A DNA stretch of 59,831 bases from Ordospora colligata OC4. Taxonomy: Eukaryota; Microsporidia; Ordosporidae. Shown here piece after piece: positions 8,654 to 17,719 of the stretch (its first letter is position 1; the number at the start of each line of letters is the position of its first letter). The notes under the pieces were generated by a model. It searched no databases and was not told where the DNA came from. It saw only the letters and a list, made by a program, of their open reading frames with translations. The stretch is from positions 1 through 59,831 of the forward strand of contig NW_014575398.1 of assembly GCF_000803265.1 (NCBI RefSeq), written 5' to 3'. Both the position numbers and the translations under genes were made by a program.

Positions 8654-9931
8654 TCAAATCTCTTCCATTCTCACGCTCTTTTCCTCAATAACCATGTATC
8701 TGACTTCAATACACAGCCTTTCAGCAACACTTCTCACATTTATCAGCTCATCATACATCACACACACAATCCCCCGATACATGCAAAATCTCCTGATTTC
8801 ACATAATGACCTTGAAACCATTATTATAGGAATGCCAGGCCGAGATGCATAAAATCGCTCAACTTGATCAGCAGGACAGAGCCATAATACAATTGCTGAC
8901 ACATAAGGAAATAACTCACACATTCCAATAGCATCCCCGATCTTTCGTATGTACTTCTCTGCATCCATACAAATCATTCTCATCGCCTCAACCGTTTTAA
9001 TTGGAAACCTACCAACAGCAGTTTCTCCACTCAACATCACACAGTCACATCCATCCATCACTGCATTCCCAACATCTGAGGTCTCAGCTCGAGTCGGCAT
9101 CTCCTTGCTAATCATGCTTTCCATCATCTGTGTTGCACATATCACAGGCTTATTTGCCTTCTTTGCCGCTGCAATTATCCTCTTCTGTGAGCTAAACATA
9201 CTTCCCATCCCAACCTCAACTCCAAGATCACCCCTGGCAACCATCAGTCCATCTGAAACCCATGCAATCTCATCTAGGTTCTCCATCCCCATACACGACT
9301 CGATCTTTGATATAACAGGAACATTTACAACTATCTTTTTGACATCTTCCACATCATGTCGAGAACCAATAAATGATGCAAATATCATGTCTATTCCACA
9401 CTCAACAGCAAATATCATATCTTCTATGTCATCACCCCTAAGATATTTCATTCCTATATCTATTCCTGGAAAATTCATTGACTTGTTATTTTTCACCAAA
9501 TGGCCATTCTGAGATATGCATTCAAATCCCCCATCAAACACTTCTGTTATTTTCAACTCAAGACTTCCATCATCTATAAACACATTTGCTCCAATCTTCA
9601 ATGCATTCAGATTTATCTCAGGTATGAATATTCCTCCTTTTCTTTGTTTCGTATAAAATCTAATTGCATCTCCTGTGCTTGCATAAAAATCACTCTCAAT
9701 ACTGATTCTCACTTCAGGCCCTCGTGTGTCCAATGCTATTGCAACATACTTGCCCTCAGACTTCCTGACATCCTGAATATCTTCAATCACTTTCCTGTGT
9801 TCTTTTCGCTCGCCATGACTGAAGTTTATTCTTGCTATGTTCATTCCTGCTTTAATCAGCTGTGCTATCTTTTCTTTAGAGGATGTTTCTGGCCCAATCG
9901 TACACACAATCTTTGTCTGTGCATCCTTCAT
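8654..9931 (-). CDS. PYK1: Pyruvate kinase
   Basis: Last step of glycolysis: phosphoenolpyruvate + ADP to pyruvate + ATP. The N-terminus KDAQTKIVCTIGPETSS, the substrate-binding RINFSHG, the active-site lysine region (VPVISKIESCMGMENLDEI), the metal/phosphate loop MVARGDLGVEVG and the stretch CATQMMESMI…PTRAETSDVGNAVMDGCD…LSGETA are all intact. At 425 residues it is shorter than most pyruvate kinases (470-530); the loss is in the C-terminal allosteric domain. The ATG at 9931 has CCC about 7 bases upstream; a TTG extension to 9976 is rejected. Confidence 0.95.
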   Translation of the reverse strand: MKDAQTKIVCTIGPETSSKEKIAQLIKAGMNIARINFSHGERKEHRKVIEDIQDVRKSEGKYVAIALDTRGPEVRISIESDFYASTGDAIRFYTKQRKGGIFIPEINLNALKIGANVFIDDGSLELKITEVFDGGFECISQNGHLVKNNKSMNFPGIDIGMKYLRGDDIEDMIFAVECGIDMIFASFIGSRHDVEDVKKIVVNVPVISKIESCMGMENLDEIAWVSDGLMVARGDLGVEVGMGSMFSSQKRIIAAAKKANKPVICATQMMESMISKEMPTRAETSDVGNAVMDGCDCVMLSGETAVGRFPIKTVEAMRMICMDAEKYIRKIGDAIGMCELFPYVSAIVLWLCPADQVERFYASRPGIPIIMVSRSLCEIRRFCMYRGIVCVMYDELINVRSVAERLCIEVRYMVIEEKSVRMEEI

Positions 9932-10058
9932 TAAACACAGGGTTTGAACAATTCCCTTTACGTGTAATATTCTCAATTCAGATATTTAACACTCCTCCAC
10001 TGTAGATATCAGAGCAAGATAAAAGGAGGCTCAGCATGGTAAATCACAATAGCATAAG

Positions 10059-10556
10059 ATGCCTCTCAAACAAATGAACACAATTGCAGTAGTGCTGAAT
10101 TCAATCGACTATCGCAAAAAAATCACCGATGATGCGGCAACATGTGCATTTTTATGCTCTGCAAAGCACATAGTGCTTATATTTATGGAAAAAAACAGTA
10201 TCTTTTTGTTCAACGATCCTCGCGTGGTGCTTGAATCAGAGAAGCTTGTTTCCACGGAAAAGAGGCTCCAGAGAAAAGCAGCTACAGAATACCTGCACAT
10301 GATAGAAAACTCGATAAAACGAATCAATTTAGAGATTGAAGTCTCCAAGTTAGTCATCTGTGGTGATGAAAAATACAAGGTAAGAAAGTGCCTGGAATGT
10401 CTGGGTGCCGAAGCCGTTGTACTAATAAGCGAGCCAAGGGGAAAACATCTATATGAATACTTGATCAGCCCGCTTGAAGACTACATTTTCGAAATGCTGC
10501 AAATTCCAGTAATCAAAGTTCCAATACATACAAATTCGGTTCCTAAACAATCGTAG
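10059..10556 (+). CDS. Universal-stress-protein-like (Usp fold) protein
   Basis: A 165-residue protein with the Rossmann-like Usp layout: first strand TIAVVLNSIDYRKKITDDAATCAFLC, a long central helix pair, then a strand with LVICGD. Last comes the AEAVVLISEPRGKHLYEYLISPLEDYIFEMLQIPVIKVP block, which parallels ADLIVIGSRG…LLLGSVSDYVLRHAPCPVLVV of UspA-like proteins. The ATP-binding G-2x-G-9x-G(S/T) loop is degenerate here, so nucleotide binding is doubtful. Start could be 10059 or the next in-frame ATG at 10074; no CCC signal decides. Role unknown. Confidence 0.55.
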   Translation: MPLKQMNTIAVVLNSIDYRKKITDDAATCAFLCSAKHIVLIFMEKNSIFLFNDPRVVLESEKLVSTEKRLQRKAATEYLHMIENSIKRINLEIEVSKLVICGDEKYKVRKCLECLGAEAVVLISEPRGKHLYEYLISPLEDYIFEMLQIPVIKVPIHTNSVPKQS

Positions 10557-10670
10557 CATATGCTATATACTAAGATCACCATGGATTCAAGGACAATAGC
10601 TTAATAATAAATCTTTTTGATACAAAGTCTGGATTAAACACAATTGTAGAATACAATTGCTCAATAACTT

Positions 10671-11354
10671 TTATATAATAACTTTATACAATGCTTTGCA
10701 AATAATTTTCGATGCAAATCGACAGCAGCAAAAACTCGCGATAGCAGTTTCATTATTCAATCCCACCACTTCAGATATCACAATTGAGTTACAGATCATG
10801 CATATAAAGTCTATCACAATCAGGTACTCCCGAGGCTTATAATTCCACATCACCATAACAAGGACAAACAAGCAGTAGAAGCTTGAGAATACTACTGCCT
10901 TCGACAACGTCACAAATCCGGTATGCTTGCCAAACAGACACATCAGCATTCCAATTAGCATCACAAGCTCAACAAACTCTGCAATCATTATTTTGCAAGC
11001 TTTCATCACTTCCTTTGCCATGAATAGCTTCTCATGCCAGTCTGCTGCACACAAAAATCTTGGTATCTCACCATCCTCAGTGATAGACATCATAACAGAT
11101 TTGACCATCAATAAACCAAGCATAGCCAAGCAATGAACTCCATTGTTCTCAAGCATACTTGTGTTGTTAAACAGATAGTGTCTAAAAACTCGTCTTTTGA
11201 GCAGCAGAAGATCAATTAGCTTGATCAAGTTGTTTACCTCAAAGTACCTGTCCATTCTTTTCCCACATGACCCACATTTACAAATCTGCTGTGTTGTCGA
11301 GCTCTTCATAAACAGATGCTCCGACTTTGTGCCACACTCAATACAGGCATACAT
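10671..11354 (-). CDS. ARV1: Arv1, ER sterol/GPI homeostasis protein
   Basis: The Arv1 homology domain is at the N-terminus: a zinc ribbon CIECG…CKCGSCGKRMDRYFEVNNLIKLIDLLLLKRRVFRHYLFN, nearly superposable on yeast Arv1 ([29 protein letters not shown]). Hydrophobic segments follow at roughly 75-95, 120-145, 150-170 and 175-195. Arv1 acts in the ER in sterol distribution and early GPI-anchor assembly. Two ATGs are four codons apart (11366 and 11354). CCCC lies 4 bases before 11354, so I take that one. It is divergent from the HDAC gene, with about 60 bases between starts. Confidence 0.85.
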   Translation of the reverse strand: MYACIECGTKSEHLFMKSSTTQQICKCGSCGKRMDRYFEVNNLIKLIDLLLLKRRVFRHYLFNNTSMLENNGVHCLAMLGLLMVKSVMMSITEDGEIPRFLCAADWHEKLFMAKEVMKACKIMIAEFVELVMLIGMLMCLFGKHTGFVTLSKAVVFSSFYCLFVLVMVMWNYKPREYLIVIDFICMICNSIVISEVVGLNNETAIASFCCCRFASKIICKALYKVII

Positions 11355-11416
11355 TCTGTGGGGCATTCTCTTCTGTCATCCATTGTATGAGGTTGTTCTC
11401 AATGCAAGCCCTTCAG

Positions 11417-12448
11417 ATGCCGATTGCATACATGTTTGATGAGGAGGTTGGTCTCTTCCACTATGGACCTAGACATCCAATGAAGCCGTTTAGAATAGCT
11501 GTTACACATTCTCTCGTGAGATCGTTCGGCCTTGACAAGAAGATGACTGTGCTTTGTCCACAGACATACCCTCTCACGTATCATCCAAAAGAGTATCTCG
11601 AAGGTCTTGGCACGAATGAAACATCAGACTGTCCAAACTTTATTGGGCTTCCTAGGTTCTGTGAGCTCTATGGAAGTGCATCCATAAGCTCTGCTATGGT
11701 TCTTTCAGAAGGAGTGTACGATACAGTGATCAATTGGAGCGGTGGATTGCATCATGCTCATAAAAACATGCCCAGCGGATTCTGCCACGTAAATGATATT
11801 GTCATGGCCATTATTGAACTGCTCAAGAAGTATGAGAAGGTGATGTACATCGACATAGACGTTCATCATGGTGATGGAGTTGAGGAGGCATTTTTAGAAT
11901 GCGACCGAGTCTTGAGTCTCTCGCTTCACAAGTATGGTGATGGGTTTTTTCCAGAGACTGGGACACTGATTACTACGTCTCATAAAGCCGTGAATGTGCC
12001 TCTGCTGTCAGGCATTGATGATGCAAGCTATAAATATGTTTTTGAACCTATTATTGATGCATGCATAAATAAATTTGTACCAGATGTGATTGTGCTGCAA
12101 TGCGGTGCAGATTCACTTGGTGGTGACAGACTAGGATGTTTTAATCTGTCGATAGAAGGACATGCATCGTGCGTAAGGTATGTGAAATCTCTTGGGATTC
12201 CACTGCTTGTGCTTGGAGGTGGAGGATACACCTTGACTAATGTTGCAAGGTGCTGGGCGTATGAAACAGCAGTGCTGTGTGGTGAGGATCCGGCTACAGA
12301 GATACCGGAAGACAATCCATTCTACACATACTTTAGTCCCACATACACGCTTGATCCAGTACTTAGAAGGAAGTACTTGAACAGGAATGATAAGGAGTAT
12401 CTGGACACAGTTATGAGTTTTGTACTTGACAAGGTAAGCAAGTTTTGA
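11417..12448 (+). CDS. Class I histone deacetylase (Rpd3/Hos2 family)
   Basis: Zinc-dependent deacetylase of 343 residues. Class I landmarks: AYMFDEEVGLFHYGPRHPMKP, WSGGLHHAHKNMPSGFCHVNDI (the two catalytic histidines), YIDIDVHHGDGVEEAF (zinc-ligand Asp and His), SLHKYGDGFFPETG, and QCGADSLGGDRLG (second zinc-ligand Asp). GGGGYTLTNVARCW carries the catalytic Tyr loop. It closely resembles the Hos2/HDAC3 branch, without the long tail of Rpd3. CCC lies 5 bases before the ATG at 11417; the frame is open further upstream but would overlap Arv1 on the other strand and has no homology. It would remove acetyl groups from histone tails in the nucleus. Confidence 0.95.
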   Translation: MPIAYMFDEEVGLFHYGPRHPMKPFRIAVTHSLVRSFGLDKKMTVLCPQTYPLTYHPKEYLEGLGTNETSDCPNFIGLPRFCELYGSASISSAMVLSEGVYDTVINWSGGLHHAHKNMPSGFCHVNDIVMAIIELLKKYEKVMYIDIDVHHGDGVEEAFLECDRVLSLSLHKYGDGFFPETGTLITTSHKAVNVPLLSGIDDASYKYVFEPIIDACINKFVPDVIVLQCGADSLGGDRLGCFNLSIEGHASCVRYVKSLGIPLLVLGGGGYTLTNVARCWAYETAVLCGEDPATEIPEDNPFYTYFSPTYTLDPVLRRKYLNRNDKEYLDTVMSFVLDKVSKF

Positions 12449-12542
12449 ATATGTGTTTTTAGAGTATTATGAGTAAGTTTTTATATGAAGAGAATAGAAT
12501 ATTTGCGGATCAAAAAATTACGGTTGCTGAATACCCATTGAG

Positions 12543-13442
12543 ATGGATGGAAGACTTGAGAAAATTAAAGCTCAGGTTGAGTTTTATTTTAGTGATGCGA
12601 ATTTCAGAGTAGATAAGTTTCTTAGGGAGCAGGCAATGGCAAATGAAGGATATGTGAACATTGCAACGATAGCGTCGTTCAACAGACTAAGGAATTTGAA
12701 TGCAACAGTTGAGGAGATCAAGCAGTCACTAGAAGGAAGCAAGATTGTTGAACTGAATGATGACAAGATAAAGAAGATTGAGACTGAGGAGTATCTATCT
12801 TATGTTGCTGATGAATGTATTGAAAAGAGGATGGTCTATGCCGAGGGGTTTGATAAGGAAAGCAGTCTTGAAGATATTGAGGAGATACTGAGCGAGTATG
12901 TTGAGCCAGCTCTTATAAGGATGAGGCGTGACAAGGAGAAGGTGTTTACCGGGAGTGTGTTTGTGGAGTTGAAGTCTGAAGCGGACGCAGAGAAGCTGAT
13001 TGGAGTCAAGGTGCGGATCAGAACAAAGAAAGAGAATCCAGAAGATGAAGAGAATGCGAAGAAGCAGAAGAGCGAGGAGAAGTATTTGAACATAATGAAG
13101 AAGGAGGAATATATGAAAGAGAAGGCGAAGATGAGTGCAGAGAAGAAGGAACAGATAGCAAGAGAGGCACTTGAGAAGGACTTTGTTCCCAGACTGTTTA
13201 GGTATGAATCAAGCGAGGAGCTGGATGTGAAGGCAATAAGGAAGATTGTTAAGAACACAGCATTTATTGATGTGAGTGAAAAGGTGATAAGGATGAAATA
13301 TATTGAGGAATTTAAGGAAAAGAAGTTTGAGGAGGAAGGAAAGGAAGTGACTCTATTTAAGATGGACGAAGACAAGGCTCTTGAGTACTGCAAGAAGATC
13401 AAGATAGCACCGAAGGAGGATAAGAAGTCGAGCAAGAAATAA
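12543..13442 (+). CDS. LHP1: La protein (Lhp1), RNA polymerase III transcript chaperone
   Basis: Residues 3-80 form a La motif: KIKAQVEFYFSDANFRVDKFLREQA…GYVNIATIASFNRLRNL, with the aromatic and Asp residues that grip the 3' UUU-OH of Pol III transcripts. An RRM-like region follows (~95-165, VYAEGFDKESSLEDIEEILSEY and VFTGSVFVEL), then a long charged EK-rich region. La protects and folds pre-tRNAs and other Pol III products. CCC lies 6 bases before the ATG. The stop codon sits inside an AAATAAAG string that could double as poly(A) signal. Confidence 0.85.
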   Translation: MDGRLEKIKAQVEFYFSDANFRVDKFLREQAMANEGYVNIATIASFNRLRNLNATVEEIKQSLEGSKIVELNDDKIKKIETEEYLSYVADECIEKRMVYAEGFDKESSLEDIEEILSEYVEPALIRMRRDKEKVFTGSVFVELKSEADAEKLIGVKVRIRTKKENPEDEENAKKQKSEEKYLNIMKKEEYMKEKAKMSAEKKEQIAREALEKDFVPRLFRYESSEELDVKAIRKIVKNTAFIDVSEKVIRMKYIEEFKEKKFEEEGKEVTLFKMDEDKALEYCKKIKIAPKEDKKSSKK

Positions 13443-13495
13443 AGATATATTATCTATTTGATTTGATATGTTTATTGGATTGTTTGGAAGCCCAT

Positions 13496-13945
13496 ATGGA
13501 GATAGAAGATACGTGCAAGGTTGTCCTGAGGGTTTATACGCTTGGAGATGCGGAGCTGAGTAGGTTTATAGCATCATCTCTTGGAAAGCAGGAGGCACGT
13601 ATATGGCATACATCTATTGAGGTGTTTGGTGCAGAGTATTACTTTCAGAATGGAATTATGAAAGCGATGCCTGGAAGCACGATACATGGCATTCCTGTGG
13701 CTATGCATGACCTTGGTGTAACAAGCATACCTGAGATTGTGTTTGATGACTTCTTGCGCTCAATACAGGATGACTTTGCACCTCATAAATACCATTTGCT
13801 CAGGAACAATTGCAATGACTTTAGCAATACACTCGCAATATACTTGGTTGAGCAAAGTATTCCTGAATATATTCTGGAACTTCAAAGGGCTGCATTGAAG
13901 TCTGAATGGATGTCTTCTGCTGTAGATATGTTTTTTGGGAAATAA
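13496..13945 (+). CDS. PPPDE-family thiol peptidase (DeSI-like)
   Basis: PPPDE/DeSI fold: the catalytic His in ARIWHTSIEVFGAEYYFQNG and the catalytic Cys in HLLRNNCNDFSNTLAIYL, at the expected order and spacing. Family members remove SUMO or ubiquitin from proteins. The protein is 149 residues, the bare domain. The start is given by CCC two bases before ATG at 13496; an earlier TTG in frame is rejected. Stop lies in GAAATAAAC, a possible poly(A) signal. It converges with PRP40, with only 4 bases between the two stops. Confidence 0.8.
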   Translation: MEIEDTCKVVLRVYTLGDAELSRFIASSLGKQEARIWHTSIEVFGAEYYFQNGIMKAMPGSTIHGIPVAMHDLGVTSIPEIVFDDFLRSIQDDFAPHKYHLLRNNCNDFSNTLAIYLVEQSIPEYILELQRAALKSEWMSSAVDMFFGK

Positions 13946-13949
13946 ACAT

Positions 13950-15098
13950 TCATATTTCACCTTCTTCCTTTTCTTCCTGTATGGATTGGAAGTACATGTC
14001 GATGGCTCTCCTGTCTGTTGCATCTGGTACAACCTCTCTGTCTCGACCTTGTATATATCTACCTAGCCTATGCTCTAGATCATTCATGAACTTAAAGTAT
14101 ATTTCCTTGATGTCTTCATCACCAGCAAGAAGCTCCTGAAACGGTTTGGAGTCTTTGAATACATGGAATGCATTCTTGAACTTCATTTTATAGTGTATTC
14201 TTCCCTTTCTGTACATATCCTCAAGCATACTTACAAACGGAGCTTTCCAGCGATTTGCATTGCATATCATTTCACTTTTTACATTTTGAATGTTTATCAT
14301 GAATTTCCTTTGCAATGCCTTGAAGTACTTGATGAATGCAAGCAAAACATCTTTCCTATCAAACTTCTGTACTTCATTCAATCCAAGCACTTCAATAACC
14401 GACGTACTCAATTCAACTCCGTAGTTATGGAAGATCAATTCAAGTTCAGATCTTGTTACTCCTCCTTCGTTATTCTGAATGTATTCTTCATAACATGCAA
14501 ACTTGTTTTCAATGCCTATGTAATAAGGATGCTTCGAAAGCACATTATTGAATCCAAAAAAGTCAGGTGCCTCTACTTTCATCTTGCATATCTCGTCCAC
14601 GTAGTACTTTTGCATTCTATGTCTCTCATCCATTTCTCTTGCTTCTTTATCTGTCAAACACTTTCTTAATATCTCATTTCTATTACGTATATCAATTGCT
14701 CTGAAAATTGACTCTGTGGACAACTTGTATAATCCATCCTTCATTCCCGATATATTGTATTGCTCAATTAACCTGTTAATAAGGTACTGTGATACCTCGG
14801 CATCTGTTATCTTCATGGATGTTCCAATCCCACACAGTTCGGTCTTATTCAGAGTGTTAATGTTTTTGGGCTTTATCCATCTACTCTCCTTAGTGACTGT
14901 GTTGTGATAAAACATCTTTCCTTTTGAACTTCTGCATTCAATCCATGGATTCTGCTCAAACTGCTCATCTGAACCCTTAAGTACATCGGGCTTTGCAAAG
15001 CTAGACACTCGTGTCTTCTTATTGTAGTAATACTCCCTTCCTTGGCTATCACAAAGCACCTCGTAGTCGCTTTTTGTGGCTTCTTTTACACTCTTCAT
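13950..15098 (-). CDS. PRP40: Prp40, U1 snRNP splicing factor (WW + FF domains)
   Basis: Two N-terminal WW domains (SQGREYYYNKKTRVSSFAKP and SSKGKMFYHNTVTKESRWIKP, first ~80 residues) followed by helical FF-type repeats to the end give the Prp40 architecture. Prp40 is a U1 snRNP component that bridges the 5' splice site and branch-point complex in early spliceosome assembly. The first WW has Phe in place of the second Trp, an unusual variant. At 382 residues it is shorter than yeast Prp40 (583), with fewer FF repeats. CCC lies 5 bases upstream of the ATG. It fits with Snu114 and the intron elsewhere in the window. Confidence 0.82.
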   Translation of the reverse strand: MKSVKEATKSDYEVLCDSQGREYYYNKKTRVSSFAKPDVLKGSDEQFEQNPWIECRSSKGKMFYHNTVTKESRWIKPKNINTLNKTELCGIGTSMKITDAEVSQYLINRLIEQYNISGMKDGLYKLSTESIFRAIDIRNRNEILRKCLTDKEAREMDERHRMQKYYVDEICKMKVEAPDFFGFNNVLSKHPYYIGIENKFACYEEYIQNNEGGVTRSELELIFHNYGVELSTSVIEVLGLNEVQKFDRKDVLLAFIKYFKALQRKFMINIQNVKSEMICNANRWKAPFVSMLEDMYRKGRIHYKMKFKNAFHVFKDSKPFQELLAGDEDIKEIYFKFMNDLEHRLGRYIQGRDREVVPDATDRRAIDMYFQSIQEEKEEGEI

Positions 15099-15143
15099 TC
15101 ACAGGGTGTTCATCTAACTCATTCAAATAAAACATACAATCGT

Positions 15144-15788
15144 TTATTTACCATCCGTGCTCTTCACATTCGCACTTTTTAATGCATTTCTTGTGTTTAA
15201 CTCATTGCAATTATAACAATAGAATTCATTCAGGTCATACTCACTTGGATGGACAAGTCCATTGTGATAGCTGCACTTCTTACATATCAATGCATACATC
15301 GATCCAGGATCATCTCCCAGAACAATATCTGCCATGCTATCCATCATCCGCTTCTTCCTTTGCTTAACACCTTCAAAATAACTTCTACGTTCAGATTCGC
15401 ACTCATACCTATCAATCAGTCGTTTTGCCGCATCAAAAGATTCTTCCTTTTTCAACATATCAATCTTTTCCTTCTGTGCATCCCTCATCTCTTCAAGTTC
15501 TGTCTCAATTCGCATTATTTTCATCCTATACAAATACTTCACAAAGTATGATGCAGAATAACACAGAAACCCACTTCCCACCGCAACAAGCAGCAAGCTC
15601 TGCTCTTCAGCATATGAATACAAAACACACACCGCAACAACTATAATAGATATAACACTGCTTCTCATCATAAGCCGTCCTTCTAAAATCCTAATCCTCT
15701 TTAGTTTCTTCTCTTTCCTTGATATCTGCTCTTCAAGCTTCATAAGGCTTTGTCTGAGTGGATCGCTTCTTGAGAACACCGTCCCCAT
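15144..15788 (-). CDS. LNP1: Lunapark (Lnp1), ER three-way-junction protein
   Basis: An N-terminal coiled coil, two closely spaced membrane segments (~45-62 and 65-85) forming a hairpin, a second coiled coil, then the Lunapark zinc ribbon at the C-terminus: MYALICKKCSYHNGLVHPSEYDLNEFYCYNCNELN (CxxC … CxxC, HNGL core). Lnp1 stabilises three-way junctions of the ER tubule network. CCC lies 6 bases upstream of the ATG. Length 214 is compact; the proline-rich linker of larger homologues is absent. Confidence 0.85.
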   Translation of the reverse strand: MGTVFSRSDPLRQSLMKLEEQISRKEKKLKRIRILEGRLMMRSSVISIIVVAVCVLYSYAEEQSLLLVAVGSGFLCYSASYFVKYLYRMKIMRIETELEEMRDAQKEKIDMLKKEESFDAAKRLIDRYECESERRSYFEGVKQRKKRMMDSMADIVLGDDPGSMYALICKKCSYHNGLVHPSEYDLNEFYCYNCNELNTRNALKSANVKSTDGK

Positions 15789-15834
15789 ATCAAAGGGTTC
15801 TTCAAAACACTTTCACACCTATCACAAACTAAAT

Positions 15835-16518
15835 TTAATACTCATCGACAAAATCAAACACTTCCTCTCTCTTTATCCTCACAGAGTCGAGTGGATACAC
15901 CAATCGATCGTCATTATCAGACTTACACACCGTCTTGTAGTTCCTTAAAAACTCTACTCCACCTTGCTCAATCACACAAACATCAATGTTGGATCCAGAA
16001 TACAAATCATTCAGTATGCCTGCCTCAACTGCATCACATGCAAGCTTGATTGCATCTTCCTTGCATAAATCTGTATATCTACTCTCAAGCACAGATATGG
16101 CTGCCAAAGATCCAGATCCAAGTGAAGTAAACAGAACCGAATTTGAAGATCCATGTGGTTGAATGTCATACAGATGGCATCCCTCGTTATCAACCCCACC
16201 AACAATCAGTGCAGCACCTATTCCACCGCAGTATTGATGCAGGTAATGTGTGCATACCTTCACAAGATGAGAAACAACAGGCAGTCGATAGAATTTGTTC
16301 TCAAACAGCTTCAAATTCTTAGACACCATCCTTGTAACTCTATCTGCATCTGCTGCAACTCCTGCTCCACAGCACATGATTCTGTCTGTTATCTTATGGA
16401 TCTTGAAGCAGTTCTTGTCAGAAACAACAGGGCCTTGTGTAGATCGTGTGTCTGCTGCAAGTATGACTCCTTTCTTGTATTTCAGTCCCACAATTGTTGT
16501 GCCTGTCTTTGTTATCAT
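15835..16518 (-). CDS. PUP1: 20S proteasome subunit beta2 (Pup1)
   Basis: Trypsin-like active subunit of the core proteasome. The mature N-terminus would be the Thr-Thr of TTIVGLKYKKGVILAADTRSTQGPVVSDKNC, with the catalytic Thr, Asp and Lys in place. ICCGAGVAADADRVT, GGIGAALIVGGVD and TSLGSGSLAAISVLE confirm beta2, and the extended C-terminal arm is also present. Only six residues precede the catalytic Thr. The ATG is fixed by CCCC one base upstream, so the propeptide is truly short (29 residues in yeast Pup1). Confidence 0.93.
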   Translation of the reverse strand: MITKTGTTIVGLKYKKGVILAADTRSTQGPVVSDKNCFKIHKITDRIMCCGAGVAADADRVTRMVSKNLKLFENKFYRLPVVSHLVKVCTHYLHQYCGGIGAALIVGGVDNEGCHLYDIQPHGSSNSVLFTSLGSGSLAAISVLESRYTDLCKEDAIKLACDAVEAGILNDLYSGSNIDVCVIEQGGVEFLRNYKTVCKSDNDDRLVYPLDSVRIKREEVFDFVDEY

Positions 16519-16589
16519 TGGGGCGTCTCAAAAGGCTTATTAATTAAGTATTTTATTTTTGTAAAACATAATCCCACTTTTACAGATAT

Positions 16590-17663
16590 ATGGAAATACC
16601 AACTGAATGTCAAACGAAGAGTAAGAGTATACTGGAATTAATCCTTACAATTTTAAGAATCGTATGTATTTCATGTATATGGGGAATGATTTTAGTTGTT
16701 TGCATATTGATTATACTTATTACTATAATTCAATCGAATCAATATTCTAATATATTTCCAAATCAACTTAGTATTGCAAATCTTCATTCAATTGTTCCTT
16801 GCTACTGTAAAGATAAAAAAACCTTTGAATATTCGTATTATTATCTGAATTCCAACCCTCAAGTGCAAAGCTATACTCTAGATCATTTTACTATGATACA
16901 TGGATTGGGATCGGACATATGCATGTTTGGAGAAGATAATCTCAAGGAAAAAGGAATTTTGATAATGTTCTTTCCAGGGAATGCATTCTCTGCTATAGAA
17001 ACCTTATTATCATTGAGAAAGATGTATTACCAGAGATATAACGAGGATGTATGCGTTGCAACAATGATATATAAAGGATTGGGAATGAACCTCAAGCCAT
17101 CTGAAGCAAATCTTAAAAAAGACATTGATCAGTTTAATAGACATGTAAATGATTTGAACCAGGACACCACATTTATGATACGTGGATTTTCTATAGGATG
17201 TGCACCAGCAATATACTTAGCGTCTAAAATTAAAAAACCAGATAATACAGATCACAAATTGATAATACAGAATCCTTTCAGAAGTATGAGCACGATAGTG
17301 AGAGAAATACTTCCGAAGACGATTGGATCATTTATTGCTCTTTTTATAGATAAATGGGATAATGAAGCAGAATTATTGAATGTTGATCCAAATATCAAAG
17401 TTTACTTGTTTATTTCTAATCAGGATAATTTAATCGACCCTAAAACAAATCAGTTAGTGCTTAGTAAGTCACTGGGAAACACGCAAAAGCAAGGTCATTT
17501 TGTGGAGATTAAAAAAGATACGTCTCACGAGGATGCACATAATCTTAACTTTGGGAAGGAAGCCGCTAATATTTTTGATGAGCTTTATGAAAAAAAGTTC
17601 AGTAACAGAAAAGTTAAGCGAATTACTTATCCGGAAGAGGATAATAATGCCTTCGACTTCTGA
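16590..17663 (+). CDS. Membrane-anchored alpha/beta hydrolase (Bem46/ABHD-like)
   Basis: One N-terminal membrane segment (~16-50), then an alpha/beta-hydrolase: strand ILIMFFPGNAFSAIETLL (oxyanion-loop region), nucleophile elbow MIRGFSIGCAPAIYLAS (Ser in GFSIG), Asp candidate in SNQDNLID and His candidate in SHEDAHN. This order matches Bem46/ABHD13-type hydrolases, of unknown lipid or ester substrate, probably with the catalytic part in the lumen or outside. Codon use is visibly more AT-rich than that of the flanking proteasome and ZIP genes, suggesting a faster-evolving or lineage-specific gene. CCC lies 12 bases before the ATG. Confidence 0.7.
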   Translation: MEIPTECQTKSKSILELILTILRIVCISCIWGMILVVCILIILITIIQSNQYSNIFPNQLSIANLHSIVPCYCKDKKTFEYSYYYLNSNPQVQSYTLDHFTMIHGLGSDICMFGEDNLKEKGILIMFFPGNAFSAIETLLSLRKMYYQRYNEDVCVATMIYKGLGMNLKPSEANLKKDIDQFNRHVNDLNQDTTFMIRGFSIGCAPAIYLASKIKKPDNTDHKLIIQNPFRSMSTIVREILPKTIGSFIALFIDKWDNEAELLNVDPNIKVYLFISNQDNLIDPKTNQLVLSKSLGNTQKQGHFVEIKKDTSHEDAHNLNFGKEAANIFDELYEKKFSNRKVKRITYPEEDNNAFDF

Positions 17664-17719
17664 TAAATTAATTCAAAGTATTCATTCAATATAAATAACG
17701 CATAGAACTTGATATTTCA

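Noticed and set aside
8949..9512. 187-codon frame antisense to pyruvate kinase
   Set aside because: Shadow of a highly conserved gene; no protein features.
11327..11416. Upstream extension of the HDAC frame
   Set aside because: It overlaps the start of ARV1 on the other strand, has no homology, and the CCC-marked ATG at 11417 matches the family start.
14163..14669. 168-codon open frame antisense to PRP40
   Set aside because: No homology, no CCC-marked start, and fully inside a confident gene on the other strand.
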